A stretch of DNA of 64,000 nt from Aquisediminimonas sp031376385 (GTDB taxonomy: Bacteria; Pseudomonadota; Alphaproteobacteria; Sphingomonadales; Sphingomonadaceae). Under the pieces are notes generated by a model that was not told the DNA's origin, searched no databases, and saw only the letters and a list, made by a program, of their open reading frames with translations. The stretch spans positions 1-64,000 of the forward strand of contig JANMDQ010000025.1 in the NCBI GenBank assembly GCA_031376385.1. The letters are read 5' to 3'. This document shows positions 1-8,005 of this stretch, one piece after another. Both the position numbers and the translations under genes were made by a program. Positions within the stretch are counted from its first letter, which is position 1, and every line of letters begins with the position of its first letter.

Positions 1-105
1 CCTCCTTTAGGGGAGGGGTTGGGGTGGGGCGTGTCAGCCAGAGACAAATCCGTTGACCTATCACCTAGCCCAACCGCCCCACCCCAACCCCTCCCCTAAA
101 GGAGG
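1..105. repeat. 30-bp perfect inverted repeat
   Basis: Bases 1-30 and 76-105 are exact reverse complements around a 45-base spacer. The arm is a G-rich tract (CCTCCTTTAGGGGAGGGG and on). It precedes the hydrolase gene at 154 and touches the left window edge, so the element could extend further left. I recognise this arm as a dispersed intergenic repeat of sphingomonads from memory only. Confidence 0.85.
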
Positions 106-153
106 AGGGGCTAAAGTGATACTATCCCTTTGAGCTTTAACCCTTAGGACAAC

Positions 154-810
154 ATGACCACTCAACCCCTCAAAGCCACCATCATCCCCGTCACGCCGCT
201 CCAGCAGAATTGCACGCTTATCTGGTGCACGCAGACGATGAAAGGCGCGTTCAGTGATCCCGGAGGGGATTTGCCGCGCCTGATGGCAGCAGCCGAACAG
301 CACGGCGTGACGATTGAAAAAATCCTCATTACCCACGGGCATCTCGATCACTGCGGGCAAGCAGGTATCCTCGCCAAACAATTGGGCATTCCCATCGAAG
401 GCCCGCATGAGGAAGACCGGTTTTGGATTGCGCAGCTGGGCAATGACGGCCAGAAATACGGGATGCATGCCGAAACATTTGAGCCGGACCGCTGGCTGGT
501 CAACGGCGATCAAGTGACGGTCGGCAATCTGACGCTCGACGTGTATCACTGCCCCGGCCACACGCCCGGCCACGTCGTGTTCCACCACTCGGAATCCAAC
601 TTAGCAATTGTGGGCGATGTGTTGTTCCAAGGATCGATTGGTCGCACTGATTTTCCGCGCGGCAATCATCAGCAACTGATTGATTCGATTACGCAGCGGC
701 TGTGGCCACTTGGCGGCGACACTGCTTTCGTGCCGGGCCACGGCCCCATGTCCACTTTCGCGCATGAGCGCAAAACCAACGGCTATGTTTCTGACTATTT
801 GCTGAGTTAG
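154..810 (+). CDS. MBL-fold metallo-hydrolase (glyoxalase II-like)
   Basis: A 218-aa cytoplasmic protein of the metallo-beta-lactamase superfamily. The diagnostic metal-binding motif THGHLDHCGQ lies near residue 55, and further ligand motifs are visible: the His of CPGHTPGH near residue 133, the Asp of VGDVLFQG near 155 and the His of VPGHGPMS near 195. Length and motif spacing fit the YcbL/hydroxyacylglutathione-hydrolase-like group, which hydrolyses thioesters such as S-lactoylglutathione. The substrate here is inferred, not shown. The gene stands alone: a palindromic repeat lies upstream and a convergent envelope gene downstream. The ATG at 154 is the only sensible start before the conserved N-terminal strand. 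Confidence 0.9.
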   Translation: MTTQPLKATIIPVTPLQQNCTLIWCTQTMKGAFSDPGGDLPRLMAAAEQHGVTIEKILITHGHLDHCGQAGILAKQLGIPIEGPHEEDRFWIAQLGNDGQKYGMHAETFEPDRWLVNGDQVTVGNLTLDVYHCPGHTPGHVVFHHSESNLAIVGDVLFQGSIGRTDFPRGNHQQLIDSITQRLWPLGGDTAFVPGHGPMSTFAHERKTNGYVSDYLLS

Positions 811-831
811 GCTGCTGCGCTAAATTTCAGA

Positions 832-1428
832 TTATTTGATGAAAACCTCAACTCTGCGGTTGAACACGGAAGCCACATCATTGCCGGTCGGTTCCAGGGG
901 CTCACGCTCGCCTTTGCCTGTCGCCCGCACGATACTGGGTTCAAGGCCCATCGATACGAGCAGAGTTTGAACGATGGCTGCGCGCTGCTTTGATAAATCA
1001 TCATTGGCAATGCCGTCACCCACCGTGTCAGTATGGCCGACAATCTGCACATCAGCCCCCGGCCTGCGCTGCACTTCGGCAAACACTTCTGGCACAAGTG
1101 CGCTCGATTGGTCGACAAGGCCTGTTGATCCTTCGCGGAAGTAAAGCACAAACAGTCGGGGCTGTTCGGGCAGGCCAGCGAGCAAAGCGCCGTAGCGCTG
1201 TTCAAGCGCATCTTTGGACATTATTTTGGTGGAAACAGGCCGTCCCTGATTGAGGCCTGCCTGCACATTGGCCTTATCCAGCACAGCGATATCGCGGCCA
1301 GATTTTGGATCAAGCACCGCGACAGACCCAACTGAGGCTGTTTCATTGTCAAACAGGGTAACCCCTGTGCCAGAACAGCCACTGGTGAAGGTGAAGAGGG
1401 CGAGGGACGTCAGGAGCGCGCGCATCAT
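832..1428 (-). CDS. OmpA-family lipoprotein
   Basis: A 198-aa protein that begins with a lipoprotein signal: a hydrophobic stretch ending in the lipobox-like FTSGC, with Cys near residue 18. The C-terminal half carries an OmpA-like peptidoglycan-binding domain (VQIVGHTDTVGDG, then DLSKQRAA and NRRVEVFIK at the end). The predicted role is to tether the outer membrane to peptidoglycan. The start lies 5 bases downstream of the FecR-domain gene stop on the same strand, so the two form an operon. Either of the two leading Met codons could be used. Confidence 0.88.
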   Translation of the reverse strand: MMRALLTSLALFTFTSGCSGTGVTLFDNETASVGSVAVLDPKSGRDIAVLDKANVQAGLNQGRPVSTKIMSKDALEQRYGALLAGLPEQPRLFVLYFREGSTGLVDQSSALVPEVFAEVQRRPGADVQIVGHTDTVGDGIANDDLSKQRAAIVQTLLVSMGLEPSIVRATGKGEREPLEPTGNDVASVFNRRVEVFIK

Positions 1429-1433
1429 AGGGC

Positions 1434-1877
1434 CTATTTCACCTCCACGACGAAACGCGTGCCGCGCACTCCAAGCAAGGCAGAAGGCGTGCGCACCTTC
1501 ATCGCATCATTTCCTGATGTGGCGATTTGGCCAGATATGATCGCAATGGCCCCTTTATCAATTTGCGTGGTGAAGGTGCCGACATGAGTCGTATCATCAA
1601 AACTGAAATCGGGAATGCTCATGCGGCTGTTGGGGCCAGTGGCAAAGCGGCTATTATCGTTGAAGGTAATGCCAACGCGGCCTCCCTTTGCCGTGACGAT
1701 CCGATCCCCCTGTTCCAGCACAAATCCCGGCTTTACGGGTAGTTTTTGTCCAGATCGTTCAACGGTTGCTGTGCCGACAACCGATTTAACCCGGCCGATG
1801 CCAGCACCATGCGCAGGCAGAGGCAGCAAAGCGGTCAGCGCCGCTGCGGAAAATATCGTCAGGCGCATCGTCGCCAT
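1434..1877 (-). CDS. FecR-domain periplasmic protein
   Basis: A 147-aa protein with a signal peptide (residues 1-25, ending near AHGA) and a FecR domain: GRVKSVVGTATVERSGQ, then the typical LEQGDRIVTAKGGRVGI and the closing TPSALLGVRGTRF. I chose the ATG at 1877 because AACAGGGG lies just before it and the signal peptide follows directly. A longer frame reaches 2111 but would run into manC. Such stand-alone FecR proteins are exported and often pair with OmpA or autotransporter genes; here the OmpA lipoprotein follows 5 bases later. It is not the iron-sensing FecR anti-sigma factor, since the cytoplasmic and transmembrane part is missing. Confidence 0.85.
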   Translation of the reverse strand: MATMRLTIFSAAALTALLPLPAHGAGIGRVKSVVGTATVERSGQKLPVKPGFVLEQGDRIVTAKGGRVGITFNDNSRFATGPNSRMSIPDFSFDDTTHVGTFTTQIDKGAIAIISGQIATSGNDAMKVRTPSALLGVRGTRFVVEVK

Positions 1878-1986
1878 CCCCTGTTGGATGTTGAGACTAG
1901 GAGGCGAAGTCTGTGCTGGCAATAAGCCGAATTGATTAGCTGCGATGGTCCTTGCCATGATCCGGACGAGGCGCGAAAGGACCATT

Positions 1987-3018
1987 ATGACTGACTCACC
2001 GCAACGCATCATCCCTGTCATCCTTTCCGGCGGGTCAGGCACGCGGCTCTGGCCGATGTCGACGCCGGAAACCCCCAAACAGTTTCTGGCGCTGACGGGG
2101 GATCGGACCATGTTTCAACTCACGCTGGACCGGGTGAGGGATGAGGCTTTATTCGCTCCGCCGATGATCGTCGCCAATGCCCGCCACGCTGATTTGATTG
2201 AGGAGCAGCTGGAGGGCAGAGCGGCGACTTTGATGCTTGAACCTTGCGCGCGTAACACCGCCCCGGCCATTGCGCTTGCTGCGATAGAGGCAGGCAGTGC
2301 ACCGATTCTTGTCATGCCGAGTGACCATGTCATTGCTGATGTGGGTGGCTTCCACGCGGCAATTGCCCGGGCTTTACCGCTGGTCGATGCTGGGTGGCTC
2401 GTGACATTTGGGATCACGCCGGATGGGCCAGAAACGGGCTATGGCTATATCCGCATTGGGGACGGCGTGGGTGAAGGCGTCCACCGCGTTGATCGCTTCA
2501 TCGAAAAGCCAGACCGCGTCAAGGCGGAGGCCTTATTGGAGCAGGGGGGCCATGTGTGGAACGGCGGCATATTCCTGTTCCGCGCTGATATGTTCTTGGG
2601 CGCGCTTTCCGTTCATGCGCCGGATATGCTGGCTTGTGCGCAAGCGTCTTTAGATCAGGCGGTGCGGGTCGGCGCGCGAATATTGCCAAATGAATCAGCC
2701 TTTGCCGCCAGCCCGTCCGATTCAATCGACTATGCGGTGATGGAAAAGGCAGAGCAAGTTGCGGTGGTGCCTGTGGCGATGGGCTGGTCTGATCTGGGCA
2801 GTTGGGATGCGCTGCACGAAATTGCTGCAAAGGATGCTTCGGGCAATGTGATCAGTGGCGATGTGCGACTGGGCGAAGGGCAGGGCAACCTGATTAAGAC
2901 GGATGGCATTCGTATTTCGGCCACAGGCATTGATGACCTGATCATTGTCGCAACCGGCAACGAAGTGATGATCCTGAGGCGAGGGCAATCCCAGGACGTC
3001 AAGAAGTTCAGCGCCTGA
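1987..3018 (+). CDS. manC: mannose-1-phosphate guanylyltransferase
   Basis: A 343-aa nucleotidyltransferase that makes GDP-mannose from mannose-1-phosphate and GTP for polysaccharide synthesis. The signature LSGGSGTRLWPMS lies near residue 14, FIEKPD near 165 and NGGIFLFRA near 190. The C-terminal phosphomannose-isomerase domain of the long ManC/AlgA type is absent; the protein ends right after the beta-helix-like segment (VKKFSA). The ATG at 1987 follows an AAAGGA site; an upstream in-frame start at 1945 lacks one. It is divergent from the FecR gene, sharing a ~110-base intergenic region. Confidence 0.9.
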   Translation: MTDSPQRIIPVILSGGSGTRLWPMSTPETPKQFLALTGDRTMFQLTLDRVRDEALFAPPMIVANARHADLIEEQLEGRAATLMLEPCARNTAPAIALAAIEAGSAPILVMPSDHVIADVGGFHAAIARALPLVDAGWLVTFGITPDGPETGYGYIRIGDGVGEGVHRVDRFIEKPDRVKAEALLEQGGHVWNGGIFLFRADMFLGALSVHAPDMLACAQASLDQAVRVGARILPNESAFAASPSDSIDYAVMEKAEQVAVVPVAMGWSDLGSWDALHEIAAKDASGNVISGDVRLGEGQGNLIKTDGIRISATGIDDLIIVATGNEVMILRRGQSQDVKKFSA

Positions 3019-3071
3019 TATTCATAGCAGTAGAAATTTGCATTTCCGGCGCGACCCGCTAGCCTAGCTAC

Positions 3072-4259
3072 ATGTCAGAACGCCAATTAAAGGCTTGGTC
3101 TCAAGCCGGACTTATCGATGCCGAAACCGCCGAGCGTATCCGCATCTGGGAAGCCAAGAATGCCAAGCCGCTGGGCCTTTGGGCGCTGATTGGGCTGGGG
3201 GCTCTGGCGATTGGGCTTGGTCTGGTTTCCGTTGTGGCGGCGAATTGGGAAGAGATACGGGGCACCGTCCGCCTAGGAATTCATGCCGCGTTAATGGCAG
3301 GGCTTGGCGGTTTTATATGCTGGCAGCGAACGCAATCGAGCGCGCGCAATTCCTATTTTGATGATGCCGCAATTTTTGTGTTGGCTGCACTTGGCCTCAC
3401 TTTTTTTGGGCATATCGGCCAAGTCTACCAGACGAGTTCGCCGCTTTGGCAGCCATTTCTGGCCTGGATGCTGCTGTTTAGCCCGCTGCTGCTTGGTTAT
3501 GGGCGCGGCTGGATTGTCGCGGCAATGTGGATTGCCGGGCTATGCTATACGGCCTCACTGCATTGGGACTGGTATCAGAACACCTACTATCCCAACATTC
3601 GTAGCTTCCCCGTTGTTGAGGTGACGGGGGCTAACCGACCTGCACCGGTTGTGGAGTGGCCCTATATCTACATGGGAATCATCAGCAGCGTGCCTGCTTT
3701 TGCTCTTCTGATAGGCACGGTAATGCGTACGCGCAGTGCGCGGCCCGATTTCTGGCGTAAGCTGGAACAGCTTGGGCTGACGATTACCGTGATCAGCGCC
3801 AGCAGTGTTCAGATCGCATTTGTGTTTGGCCAGGACTATTCGAAAGAACGGATCAAGGCAGCGGCAGTTCAGGCGCTGTGTCTGGCTGCAGTTGCTGTCG
3901 CAGTGCTCATTTCCCGCCAGACCCGGTCCGGCAAAGCGACGGCTGGCATCATAGTGGGTGCTGCGTTGATAACAGTCAGCGGGGCTGTCCTTGGCAGCCG
4001 GGACTTGGCCGTTGGCCTGCTATTCATGGCTTTCTGGGCGATTATCGCAGCGGCGGCACTTTACGCAAGCTGGCGGATTGTTTTTCAGGTTTCCATTGCC
4101 GTTTTGGCCATTCGGCTCATCATCCTGAGCTTTGAGCTGGCCAGTGATTTGCTGGGCAGCGGCCTTGGCCTTATCCTAGCGGGCGTGGCGACGCTGGGTA
4201 TTGCATGGATCGCGGTACGCGTGTCAAAGCGTTATGCGCCGCAACAGGAGGCCATATGA
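3072..4259 (+). CDS. DUF2157 multi-pass membrane protein
   Basis: A 395-aa integral membrane protein. The first ~45 residues form the soluble DUF2157 head (MSERQLKAWSQAGLIDAETA, then IRIWEAKN). About ten hydrophobic segments follow, from WALIGLGALAIGLGLV through to the C-terminal ILAGVATLGIAWIAV. The family function is not established. The stop overlaps the start of the next gene (ATGA at 4256-4259), so the two proteins are translationally coupled; that pairing is typical of DUF2157/GDYXXLXY loci and suggests a two-component membrane complex. Confidence 0.85.
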   Translation: MSERQLKAWSQAGLIDAETAERIRIWEAKNAKPLGLWALIGLGALAIGLGLVSVVAANWEEIRGTVRLGIHAALMAGLGGFICWQRTQSSARNSYFDDAAIFVLAALGLTFFGHIGQVYQTSSPLWQPFLAWMLLFSPLLLGYGRGWIVAAMWIAGLCYTASLHWDWYQNTYYPNIRSFPVVEVTGANRPAPVVEWPYIYMGIISSVPAFALLIGTVMRTRSARPDFWRKLEQLGLTITVISASSVQIAFVFGQDYSKERIKAAAVQALCLAAVAVAVLISRQTRSGKATAGIIVGAALITVSGAVLGSRDLAVGLLFMAFWAIIAAAALYASWRIVFQVSIAVLAIRLIILSFELASDLLGSGLGLILAGVATLGIAWIAVRVSKRYAPQQEAI

Positions 4260-4822
4260 TGGAGCGCAAGGGCATCATCCTTTCTGCCGCACTGGCGCTT
4301 CCGCTGATGGGCCTAGGGCTGGCCTGGGCAGACACTCACCGCAAAGCGCAGATGGGCACTGACTGGACAGTTCCGATCAGAGGATATGACCCACGTGATC
4401 TGCTGCGCGGCCATTATGTCACCTATCAATATGATTGGCCGCGCCTGAAACGGGATGACATGGGCTTCATTACGGAGCTTTGCATCGAAGGCACAGCTCC
4501 TGTTATCCAGCGCGTGACGATCCCCAACATGGCCGTTGCGCAGGCAAGTGACCCATCCCTGTCGCAGCCGAAATGCGCCATCACTGCTCGTGCGCCAACG
4601 GGCGGCGATGATCAGCGAAATGGCTTGGAAGGTGGGCTCTTTTACGTGCCCCAGTCGCAGGCGGCGGCCTATGAGAAAAAGCTGCGCGATCCCGATCTTC
4701 AGGGTCTCATCCGACTGCGCATTCGTGATGACGGCATCACCCGGCCAGTAGCGCTCACCTTTCGTCCCCGTCCTGCTCCGATACCGGCAGAGGGGCAGGA
4801 AGACGTGCTGACAGCACCCTGA
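4256..4822 (+). CDS. GDYXXLXY-domain protein
   Basis: A 188-aa membrane-anchored or secreted protein: an N-terminal hydrophobic helix (residues 4-22, IILSAALALPLMGLGLAW), then the family signature around DLLRGHYVTYQYDW and a C-terminal region with the second conserved block LIRLRIRDDG. The ATG at 4256 overlaps the upstream stop and has an AGGAGG site 4 bases before it, making it far better than the earlier in-frame ATG at 4205. Its role is unknown; it is the usual partner of DUF2157 proteins. Confidence 0.85.
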   Translation: MMERKGIILSAALALPLMGLGLAWADTHRKAQMGTDWTVPIRGYDPRDLLRGHYVTYQYDWPRLKRDDMGFITELCIEGTAPVIQRVTIPNMAVAQASDPSLSQPKCAITARAPTGGDDQRNGLEGGLFYVPQSQAAAYEKKLRDPDLQGLIRLRIRDDGITRPVALTFRPRPAPIPAEGQEDVLTAP

Positions 4823-4834
4823 TATCAGTCAGAC

Positions 4835-6349
4835 ATGATGATACAGATAGTCTGGTTCAAACGCGATCTTCGGTTGAGTGACAATGCGGCTCTGGCCGCC
4901 GCCGCTGCTGCTGGGCCAGTGCTGCCGCTGTTCATTGTTGAGCCTGATTACTGGACCCAGCCAGATGTCTCCGCGCGGCAATGGGAATTCTGGCGTGGCT
5001 GCGCCGGCGATTTGGGTGATGCCGTAGTCCTCAGGGGAGGGGCACTGATCGTCAGACAAGGCGAGGCTGTGTCAGTGTTGCGCGCACTGCGCGATCAAAT
5101 CGGGCATTTCACGCTTCATTCGCACGAGGAGACGGGCAACGCCTGGACCTATGACCGGGACCGTGCCGTCAAATCCTGGTGCACAGTCCACGGCATGGCG
5201 TGGCACGAATACCGACAGTTTGGCGTCGTTCGCGGGCCGAAGGTTAACCGCAACCGCTGGGCCAGCCAGTGGGATAATATGATGGAGCAAGACTGCATCG
5301 CTGAACCGTCATCGATCAAATGGCTCGAAGCCAAAAGTGATGGTCTTCCGACGAGTGCGGAATTGGGCCTTGATGACGATCCTCTGAAAAGCCCGCCGCC
5401 GCGGGGTCGCGATGCTGCTGAAGCTGATCTGTGGAGCTTTCTTCACGAACGCGGAGAACATTATACACGTGAGATGTCTTCACCAGTGACTGCTGAGACA
5501 GCCTGTTCGCGGCTTTCGGCGCATCTGGCTTACGGCACGCTATCAATGCGTGAAGTCACTCAAGCGGCATGGGCGCGTTATCCGCAAATTCCGGCGAGCG
5601 AGAAGGCGTGGCGGCAGTCGATCCGGTCCTTCATTGCCCGGTTGCACTGGCATTGCCATTTCATCCAGAAGCTGGAAAGTGAGCCATCGGCGGAATATCG
5701 TGCCTTTGCCCGCGTTTATGATGGCTTGCGCCCGCGCCCCGCCGATGCGGAGCGGATGGCCGCGTGGGAGGAAGGGCGCACTGGCTATCCCTTCGTCGAC
5801 GCAGCCATGCGCTATTTGAACGCGACTGGCTGGATCAATTTTCGGATGCGGGCGATGCTGATGTCTTTCGCCAGTTATGACCTCTGGTTGCCGTGGCAGG
5901 AAAGCGGCCTTTCCCTCGCGCGCAAATTTGTGGATTATGAACCGGGCATCCACTGGCCGCAGTGCCAGATGCAATCTGGGGAAACGGGCATCAACACTGT
6001 CCGCATCTATTCGCCCGTCAAACAAGGCCATGATCAAGACCCCGATGGGCGCTTCATCCGCCGCTGGGTGCCTGAGCTGGCGGATGTGCCAGATTCCTAT
6101 GTGCATGAACCGTGGCGATTGGCGGGGGGCGACCGTACGGCGCTTTGTCCTGATTATCCGGACAGGCTGGTGGATCATAGCGTTGCGGCCAAGCACGCCA
6201 AGGACGCCATTTTCGCCCTTCGCCGCAAACCAGAAGCGCGGGCGGAGGCACGCGCCGTTGTTACCAAACATGGCAGCCGAAAACGGAACCGCGATCGCAT
6301 TGCGGCAGGCAAATCCGCTGCCGTTCGACAACTTGATCTGGGATTTTGA
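4835..6349 (+). CDS. photolyase/cryptochrome-family flavoprotein
   Basis: A 504-aa member of the photolyase/cryptochrome superfamily. The N-terminal Rossmann-like domain opens with IVWFKRDLRLSDNAAL, the standard photolyase start. The C-terminal helical FAD domain shows GYPFVDAAMRYLNATGW near residue 310 and the cofactor region WPQCQMQSGETGIN near 375, then IYSPVKQGHDQDPDG and FIRRWVPEL. The WPQCQMQSG version differs from the WQW...TGTD motif of classical class I CPD photolyases, so I leave lesion specificity open. It is followed at once by a DUF2256 gene and by a convergent (6-4) photolyase, which forms a light-repair island. No clear ribosome-binding site is visible. Confidence 0.85.
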   Translation: MMIQIVWFKRDLRLSDNAALAAAAAAGPVLPLFIVEPDYWTQPDVSARQWEFWRGCAGDLGDAVVLRGGALIVRQGEAVSVLRALRDQIGHFTLHSHEETGNAWTYDRDRAVKSWCTVHGMAWHEYRQFGVVRGPKVNRNRWASQWDNMMEQDCIAEPSSIKWLEAKSDGLPTSAELGLDDDPLKSPPPRGRDAAEADLWSFLHERGEHYTREMSSPVTAETACSRLSAHLAYGTLSMREVTQAAWARYPQIPASEKAWRQSIRSFIARLHWHCHFIQKLESEPSAEYRAFARVYDGLRPRPADAERMAAWEEGRTGYPFVDAAMRYLNATGWINFRMRAMLMSFASYDLWLPWQESGLSLARKFVDYEPGIHWPQCQMQSGETGINTVRIYSPVKQGHDQDPDGRFIRRWVPELADVPDSYVHEPWRLAGGDRTALCPDYPDRLVDHSVAAKHAKDAIFALRRKPEARAEARAVVTKHGSRKRNRDRIAAGKSAAVRQLDLGF

Positions 6350-6352
6350 ACT

Positions 6353-6499
6353 ATGCCAAAAATGGTCAAGAAATCGAACCTGCCCACCAAAGACTGCGCC
6401 ACCTGCGGCCTGCCGTTCACCTGGCGCAAAAAGTGGGAGCGGGACTGGGAGAATGTGCGCTATTGTTCAGATCGCTGTCGGGCTGGAAAGGCTCCGTAA
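6353..6499 (+). CDS. DUF2256 zinc-ribbon-like small protein
   Basis: A 48-aa protein starting at ATG 6353, three bases after the photolyase stop. It has four cysteines in a CxxC...CxxxC layout (CATC near residue 15, CSDRC near 38) and the family's conserved WRKKWERDW core. DUF2256 genes are commonly found next to photolyase or cryptochrome genes, as here, but their function is unknown; a metal-binding accessory role is inference. The last 33 bases overlap tail-to-tail with the convergent (6-4) photolyase gene. Confidence 0.85.
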   Translation: MPKMVKKSNLPTKDCATCGLPFTWRKKWERDWENVRYCSDRCRAGKAP

Positions 6500-8005
6500 A
6501 AATCGCGCGCTGTCATCGGCAATTTCCGCCTTTCGCGCGTCCGTCATGCGCCGGTAAGTGCTCACCATTTGCGCCATGCGGGGGTTTTTGGCGAAACGGT
6601 CTTCGTGGCGGCTCATGAAATCCCAATAGAGATAGTTAAACGGGCAGGCGTCTGGCCCCGCTTTCAGCTTCACTTTATACCGGCAGCTGCCACAATAATC
6701 GGACATGCGGTCAATATAAGCGCCGCTCGCCACATAGGGTTTTGACGCGAGCAAGCCGCCATCCGCAAATTGGCTCATGCCAACAGTATTGGGCACTTCC
6801 ACCCATTCGTAAGCGTCGGCGTAGACCGCCAGATACCATTCGTGCAGTTCGTGTGGGTCAATGCCAGCAATCAGCGCGAAAGTGCCTGTAACCATCAGGC
6901 GCTGGATGTGGTGGGCATAGGCCTCATCGCGGGTTTGTTCGACAGCAGCACGGATGCAGGTCATGTCAGTCTTTGCCGTCCAATAGAAACTGGGCAGTGG
7001 CCGCGTCGCGCCCAAGGCATTGCGGCGGGCATAGTCTGGCCCCTCCCGCCAATAAATCCCGCGTACATATTCGCGCCAGCCAATGATCTGGCGAATGAAG
7101 CCCTCCGCAGCGTTGAGCGGCGCGCGTCCAGCCACATATTCCGCCTCAACGGCGCGGCACATAGCCAGCGGATCGAGCAAGCCGCAGTTCAAATAGACCG
7201 ACACAACGGCGTGATACAGGAAGCTTTCCCCAACCAGCATCGCATCCTGATAATCCCCGAACTGCGGCAATGCGATTTTGAGGAAATGGGCGAACGCAGC
7301 TTCGGCTTGGTCGCGCGTCGCACCGAACCAATAATCGTCGAGCGACCCGAAATGGTCAGCGAACCGGTTGGCGACCAATTCCAGAACCTCCGCTGTGACG
7401 GCATCAGGCGCATGGCGGAGCGGGCGGCGGATGAGCAGCGCACCACTGGCGGGTTTACGGTTGTCATGGTCAAAATTCCATTTCCCGCCTTCAGGATCAT
7501 CGCCGTCCATCAACAGCCGGGTTTTCCGGCGCATATCGCGGTAGAAATATTCCATGCGGAGCGACTTGCGGCCTTCCGCCCAAGCCTCAAATTCGCCGAG
7601 GCTGGCGATGAAGCGCGTGTCGGGGCGGATAGATACGGGTACGCCAAACAGATCCTGCCACGCTTGCATCTCGCCAAGCACGCGCCATTCGCCGGGCTCA
7701 GTTAAAGTGATGGAAGCGGCACTGTGCCGCGCAATCGCCCGCGCCACTTCAGCTGTGAAGCTGCCGCCATTGTCGGGGTCATCCAGCTTTACATAATCAA
7801 CGGTCCAGCCCGCACTGCGAAGTTCATCCGCAAAATGGCGCATCGCGGAGAAGAGAAACGCTATTTTGCGCTTGTGGTGCTTCACATAACTCGCCTCGGC
7901 CGCGACCTCGCACATCAGGACAGTTGAAGTCGCTGGGTCAGCACCTTCGAGTGACGATATATGCGGTGACAATTGATCGCCCAGGATCAGAATAAGGGTA
8001 CTCAT
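6467..8005 (-). CDS. iron-sulfur (6-4) photolyase (FeS-BCP/PhrB class)
   Basis: A 512-aa member of the prokaryotic iron-sulfur cryptochrome/(6-4) photolyase family, which repairs pyrimidine (6-4) photoproducts using FAD, a lumazine-type antenna and a 4Fe-4S cluster. The N-terminus LILILGDQLSPHISSL is typical. Four cysteines match the known cluster pattern: one at KTDMTCIRAAV, two in SDYCGSCRYKV and one in PDACPFNYLYWDF. FAD-domain landmarks GFIRQIIGWREYVRGIYW and VPNTVGMSQFADGG are present. The ATG at 8005 overlaps the stop of the upstream FAD oxidoreductase gene, indicating coupling. The 3' end overlaps the DUF2256 gene on the other strand. Confidence 0.9.
   Translation of the reverse strand: MSTLILILGDQLSPHISSLEGADPATSTVLMCEVAAEASYVKHHKRKIAFLFSAMRHFADELRSAGWTVDYVKLDDPDNGGSFTAEVARAIARHSAASITLTEPGEWRVLGEMQAWQDLFGVPVSIRPDTRFIASLGEFEAWAEGRKSLRMEYFYRDMRRKTRLLMDGDDPEGGKWNFDHDNRKPASGALLIRRPLRHAPDAVTAEVLELVANRFADHFGSLDDYWFGATRDQAEAAFAHFLKIALPQFGDYQDAMLVGESFLYHAVVSVYLNCGLLDPLAMCRAVEAEYVAGRAPLNAAEGFIRQIIGWREYVRGIYWREGPDYARRNALGATRPLPSFYWTAKTDMTCIRAAVEQTRDEAYAHHIQRLMVTGTFALIAGIDPHELHEWYLAVYADAYEWVEVPNTVGMSQFADGGLLASKPYVASGAYIDRMSDYCGSCRYKVKLKAGPDACPFNYLYWDFMSRHEDRFAKNPRMAQMVSTYRRMTDARKAEIADDSARFLRSLSSPTAI

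Noticed and set aside
6770..7705. 311-aa open frame on the plus strand
   Set aside because: It is antisense to the iron-sulfur (6-4) photolyase, whose cofactor motifs are intact; the frame has no recognisable domain.
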